The position numbers and the translations under genes are program-made. DNA of 64,000 nt, taken from contig CALZTY010000008.1 in assembly GCA_945829225.1 (NCBI GenBank), forward strand, positions 1 to 64,000, given 5' to 3'. This document shows positions 60,548 through 64,000 of the stretch, in pieces. Numbering within the stretch: the first letter of the stretch is position 1; every line of letters starts with the position of its first letter. This DNA is from an uncultured Bacteroidales bacterium. Its GTDB lineage: Bacteria > Bacteroidota > Bacteroidia > Bacteroidales > Muribaculaceae. The notes under the pieces are model-generated. The model made no database searches and was not told the DNA's origin. It was given only the letters and a program-made list of their open reading frames with translations.

Positions 60548-63500
60548 TTAGACCACACCGAAATATTTCTCAAAGAATACCTTCAACTTCTCTATCACGG
60601 TCTTCTTTTTCTCCTGTCTGTTGCCACCACCGAAGCGGGACATTGCCGGGAGTATCTTGTCAATATCAGTGCCTGTTGTTCGTATCGCTCCATCACGAAA
60701 AGCGTTCTCTATGAACTTGGAGGTCTCGTCTGCTTTGAGGTTTTCGCTTGCGATAATCTCATTTAGGTCGTCCTGCTTACGCTGCTTTACATATGCCTCC
60801 CAAGCCTGATCAACATCAGTATCAGCATTGACGCTTGCAACGAAATCTTCGATGAGTTCCTTCTTGCTTCTCAACTGCATACTCGCACTTACCGCCTTGC
60901 GGATATTGACGAGTATCTCCTTGTTCTTGCAGTTGCTGTCGTGGTAGTTCTTTACCAAAAGCAGTATGTAGTCAATGTTTATCTCAACCTGCCTTATCAG
61001 TTCTGTTTCAAATATGATATCATCATTGACCACTTCTTTATCGCCCTTAACTCTATTTCTCCACTTGTCTTTTAGGTCAAGGTAGTTGCTCTGATAGTCC
61101 TGCATCTGTCCGTCAGATAGCAATTGCAGTCCTTCAAACTGATCAAATGACTGCAATACATTGATAGATTTCAACAGACTACCAAATAGGGTAATGAAGC
61201 GTCTCTCCTCCTCTTCGCCGAGAGGTATGTATCCATCAGGAAACTGCTCTTGGAGTTTTTCCACCAGTTCCTTATAACCATAACAATGCTTGCCGTTCTC
61301 TGCATCGTATCCTTCGTAGTACGACTTAAAGTCTTTGAGCAGAACAATGCTCGCAGCATCCTTATCGCCGAACAGAGCAATTGCATCATCGGTCTCTTGT
61401 TGGAGGTTGCGAAAACATACGATATTGCCGTAGGTCTTCACCGAGTTGAGTATGCGGTTGGTTCGGCTGTATGCCTGTATCAGTCCGTGCTGTTTAAGGT
61501 TCTTATCTACGAACAGCGTGTTGAGCGTTGTGGCATCAAATCCGGTCAAGAACATATTGACCACTATCAGCAAATCCACCTGTCTGTTCTTCATACGCAG
61601 CGACAGGTCTTTGTAGTAGTTTTGAAACTTATCGCTTGAAGTGTCATAGTTGGTTGAGAACATCCGGTTGTAATCCTTGATAGCCCCCTCCAAGAAGTCT
61701 CTGCTCGGTTGGTCAAGGTTGGTGGTGCTCTCCGGGTTCTCTTCAACGAGTATGCCGTCTATCTCCTCCTCGTTTGCTCCGTATGAGTAGATGGTGGCAA
61801 TCTTCAATCTCTGTGCTTCCGGCAGATGTGCCTGCTGTGCTTTGAACTCGTTATAGTAAGCCTTCGCCATCTCTATGGAGGCAACAGCGAACATAGCGTT
61901 GAACCCCGCCAGTTTCTGCGTCATCTTTTCCTCCTTGACTTCGCCCTTCTTCGCCTTTGCCATCTGCTCGATGTTTTGGGCAACACGATAGGAGTAGTAT
62001 GATGACCTCTTGGTCTTTTGGTCAAAGTGCTCCAATATATACTTCACCACAGCACTCACTCTTTCAGGGGCAGACATAATACGCTCTCGGTCAATAGCAG
62101 AAATCTGCTTGTCCGGTATGTTCTCCTTCGTTTTAAGGGTATTCACGTAGTCAATACGGAACGGAAGGACATTCTCGTCGTTGATAGCATCTACAATGGT
62201 GTAGGTGTGGAGTTTATCGCCGAATGCCTGCTGTGTGGTTTTCAGTTTCAAATCTCCACCGCTGCTTGCGTTTTGGGCGAAGATAGGCGTGCCCGTGAAA
62301 CCGAAGATATGGTATTTCTTGAAGTTCTTGGTGATGGCGTTGTGCATCTCACCGAAATTGCTTCGGTGGCACTCATCAAATATTATCACCACTCTCTGCT
62401 GAAAGATAGGATGGTTCTTGTTCTTCTGTATGAAGATGGAGAGTTTCTGTATGGTGGTGATGATGATACGGTAGTCGTGATAACCGCCGTTCTTATCCTT
62501 GTTTTCCAGTTGTCGTTGAAGGACGGAAGTTGAGGTATTGCTGTCAGCAGCACCCTCCTCAAATCGGTTATACTCCTTCATCGTCTGGTAGTCAAGGTCT
62601 TTTCTATCCACCACGAAGAGAACCTTGTCTATGTAGTCAAGGCGTGAAGCGAGTTGAGCGGTCTTAAATGAGGTAAGGGTCTTACCTGAACCTGTCGTAT
62701 GCCATATATACCCACCACCTTCGGTCTTGCCATATTGCTTGTAGTTATGAGCAACATTTATGCGTCCGATAATACGCTCCGTTGCTGCAATCTGATATGG
62801 ACGCATAACAAGGAGCATCCTTTCACTCGTAAATACACAATACTTGGTTAGGACATTTATCAGTGTATGCTTGGCAAAGAAGGTGCGAGTGAAGTCTATC
62901 AGGTCGTTGATAGCCTTGTTGTTGCTGTCCGCCCAGAATGACGAAAACTCAAACGAGTTGCTTGTCTTCTTGCTCTTTGTCCTGTTTCGCTCCTGTTCCT
63001 TGATATGATTGAAGCGGGTAGAGTTGGAGTAATACTTGGTGTTGGTTCCGTTTGATATGACGAATATCTGAACATATTCATACAGTCCGCAACCTGCCCA
63101 GAAACTATCCCTCTGATAGCGGTCAATCTGGTTGAACGCCTCTTTGAGTTGAACGCCTCTTCGCTTCAACTCTATATGCACAAGCGGTAGACCATTGACA
63201 AGTATAGACACATCGTAGCGAGTATCGTGATTGCCCTTATCTTCTTCGTATTGGTTAATGACTTGAAGGTGGTTGTTATGGATATTCCTCTTGTCAATCA
63301 GATAGATGTTCTTGGTCTCGCCCGTGTCTCTTTTTAGGACTTGGATATGGTCTTCCTGTATCTTGGCGGTCTTTGCCTCAATGCCTTCGTTTTGGTTGGC
63401 AATGACATCATTGAAGAAACGCTTCCATTCGCTGTCAGTGAAGGTGTAGTCATTAAGTCGCTGCAACTGCACACGGAGGTTATCTACGAGGTCTTGTTCC

Positions 63501-63664
63501 TTGTGGATATGCAGGTAATCGTATCCCTGCTCAGTGAGGGTCTTAATCAACTCCTGCTCCAATTGGGCTTCCGTCTGGTATTTATCGCACTTGCGGTAAG
63601 TCGCCTCATAGTCGCTCACAATTGTGTAGTCTTCGTTTTCTGCAATGATATTGTATTGTGCCAT
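60548..63664 (-). CDS. hsdR: Type I restriction enzyme R subunit (HsdR)
   Basis: Motor and nuclease subunit of a type I restriction-modification system. It has 1038 residues. An N-terminal PD-(D/E)xK nuclease has Asp in RYDVSILVNGLPLVHIELKR, whose ELK supplies the other catalytic residues. The superfamily 2 helicase motor has Walker A HTTGSGKTLTSFK, DECHRSNFGE (DEAD-type box), GFTGTP and QAYSRTNRIL with the Arg finger. A C-terminal helical region (from about 830) probably contacts HsdM/HsdS. The sequence is more AT-rich than the housekeeping genes. It starts 3 bases after the hsdS stop codon. Confidence 0.95.
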   Translation of the reverse strand: MAQYNIIAENEDYTIVSDYEATYRKCDKYQTEAQLEQELIKTLTEQGYDYLHIHKEQDLVDNLRVQLQRLNDYTFTDSEWKRFFNDVIANQNEGIEAKTAKIQEDHIQVLKRDTGETKNIYLIDKRNIHNNHLQVINQYEEDKGNHDTRYDVSILVNGLPLVHIELKRRGVQLKEAFNQIDRYQRDSFWAGCGLYEYVQIFVISNGTNTKYYSNSTRFNHIKEQERNRTKSKKTSNSFEFSSFWADSNNKAINDLIDFTRTFFAKHTLINVLTKYCVFTSERMLLVMRPYQIAATERIIGRINVAHNYKQYGKTEGGGYIWHTTGSGKTLTSFKTAQLASRLDYIDKVLFVVDRKDLDYQTMKEYNRFEEGAADSNTSTSVLQRQLENKDKNGGYHDYRIIITTIQKLSIFIQKNKNHPIFQQRVVIIFDECHRSNFGEMHNAITKNFKKYHIFGFTGTPIFAQNASSGGDLKLKTTQQAFGDKLHTYTIVDAINDENVLPFRIDYVNTLKTKENIPDKQISAIDRERIMSAPERVSAVVKYILEHFDQKTKRSSYYSYRVAQNIEQMAKAKKGEVKEEKMTQKLAGFNAMFAVASIEMAKAYYNEFKAQQAHLPEAQRLKIATIYSYGANEEEIDGILVEENPESTTNLDQPSRDFLEGAIKDYNRMFSTNYDTSSDKFQNYYKDLSLRMKNRQVDLLIVVNMFLTGFDATTLNTLFVDKNLKQHGLIQAYSRTNRILNSVKTYGNIVCFRNLQQETDDAIALFGDKDAASIVLLKDFKSYYEGYDAENGKHCYGYKELVEKLQEQFPDGYIPLGEEEERRFITLFGSLLKSINVLQSFDQFEGLQLLSDGQMQDYQSNYLDLKDKWRNRVKGDKEVVNDDIIFETELIRQVEINIDYILLLVKNYHDSNCKNKEILVNIRKAVSASMQLRSKKELIEDFVASVNADTDVDQAWEAYVKQRKQDDLNEIIASENLKADETSKFIENAFRDGAIRTTGTDIDKILPAMSRFGGGNRQEKKKTVIEKLKVFFEKYFGVV

Positions 63665-63667
63665 AAT

Positions 63668-64000
63668 TTATGCCTTTTGCTTGAAGGTCAATAATTGGTC
63701 TCTGTAGAATTCGTATTGCTTTCGTCTTGCCTCTATCTCTGCCGGGAGACCTGCGGTGATGTCGGAGGTCAGTGTATCAAATCTGTCCAAGATATCAGCA
63801 ATTCTTTTCTGCTCTTCAATTGGAGGGATTGGTAGGGATATCTTTCCTATGTCGTTTTTATTAATCTTAATTGGGACGGCTGTGTGAATTGTTCTCTTGC
63901 TTAATTCACGCCTTCCAATTCTACTTTCAATGATATGCTTCAAATACCTTGTTGAAATGATATCGGAATTTGGTCTAATCAGTGCTAAACTAACATAGTA
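63668..64000 (-). CDS. hsdS: Type I restriction specificity subunit HsdS (3' part, cut by window edge)
   Basis: The minus-strand frame is open to the window edge. It reads YYVSLALIRPNSDIISTRYL before LKHIIES. About 110 residues are visible. They include KINKNDIGKISLPIPPIEEQ and KRIADILDRFDTLTSDI, the end of a target-recognition domain followed by the conserved coiled-coil spacer of HsdS. The rest of hsdS and presumably hsdM lie outside the window. Confidence 0.92.
   Translation of the reverse strand, partial: YYVSLALIRPNSDIISTRYLKHIIESRIGRRELSKRTIHTAVPIKINKNDIGKISLPIPPIEEQKRIADILDRFDTLTSDITAGLPAEIEARRKQYEFYRDQLLTFKQKA

Overview
The window reads as a chromosomal segment of a Bacteroidales bacterium. 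The family is perhaps Muribaculaceae, but that is a guess from gene content and style. Three things support the order-level call. Gene starts are preceded by the Bacteroidetes promoter pair (-33 TTG/TTTG, 19-22 bases, -7 TAnnTTTG) rather than Shine-Dalgarno sites. Several gene arrangements are typical of the phylum: porQ-cmk-ispH, lpxD-lpxC/fabZ-lpxA, exbB-exbD-exbD-tonB, and a DUF4827 gene between glmM and a DHH phosphoesterase gene. Signature families are also present: DUF4831, DUF4827, the short histone H1-like protein, PorQ of the type IX secretion system, and a BtuG-like lipoprotein.

Layout. 1-5.7 kb: nadD (cut by the edge) and gmk on the minus strand, then guaB, a large parvulin-type PPIase and a lipoprotein on the plus strand. 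6-12.5 kb: a biotin-dependent carboxyltransferase/decarboxylase alpha subunit, CstA, the NAD(P)H-hydrate repair enzyme, a DUF4831 protein, tRNA-Leu(UAA) and a TSCPD protein. 12.6-18.3 kb: histone H1-like protein, DUF3737 protein, then minus-strand GNAT, small membrane protein, ispH, cmk, porQ and an EamA transporter. 18.4-26.7 kb: tgt, an LptF/LptG permease, ABC-F, glmM, DUF4827 lipoprotein, DHH phosphoesterase and fabD. 26.7-29 kb: a membrane Ser/Thr kinase with a FISUMP-type C-terminal domain, bracketed by two different 9-bp tandem repeats, then a short ssb. 29-35 kb: a heavy-metal RND efflux operon (His/Cys-rich small protein, His-rich adaptor, CzcA/CusA pump, TolC-like channel). 35-40.8 kb: nadE, then exbB-exbD-exbD-tonB behind a long leader.

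40.8-51.6 kb is the most interesting stretch. It is a cobalamin-riboswitch-led operon of about 10.4 kb encoding a BtuB-like TonB-dependent receptor, a BtuG-like propeller lipoprotein, a second surface lipoprotein, a 1556-residue protein that joins leucine-rich repeats to a BtuG-like propeller, and a stand-alone secreted propeller. The last two end in type IX-like sorting tails, while the two lipoproteins have lipoboxes, so one operon appears to use two routes to the surface. It converges on nrdJ, the adenosylcobalamin-dependent ribonucleotide reductase. The exbB-exbD-tonB operon just upstream could energise the receptor.

54.5-60.5 kb: lipid A genes lpxD, lpxC/fabZ and lpxA, RNase P RNA, a DUF695 protein, a D-2-hydroxyacid dehydrogenase, a DnaQ-like exonuclease and a small membrane protein. 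60.5-64 kb: a type I restriction locus (hsdR and the 3' end of hsdS), cut by the window edge.

No insertion sequence, prophage, integrase or CRISPR array was seen.
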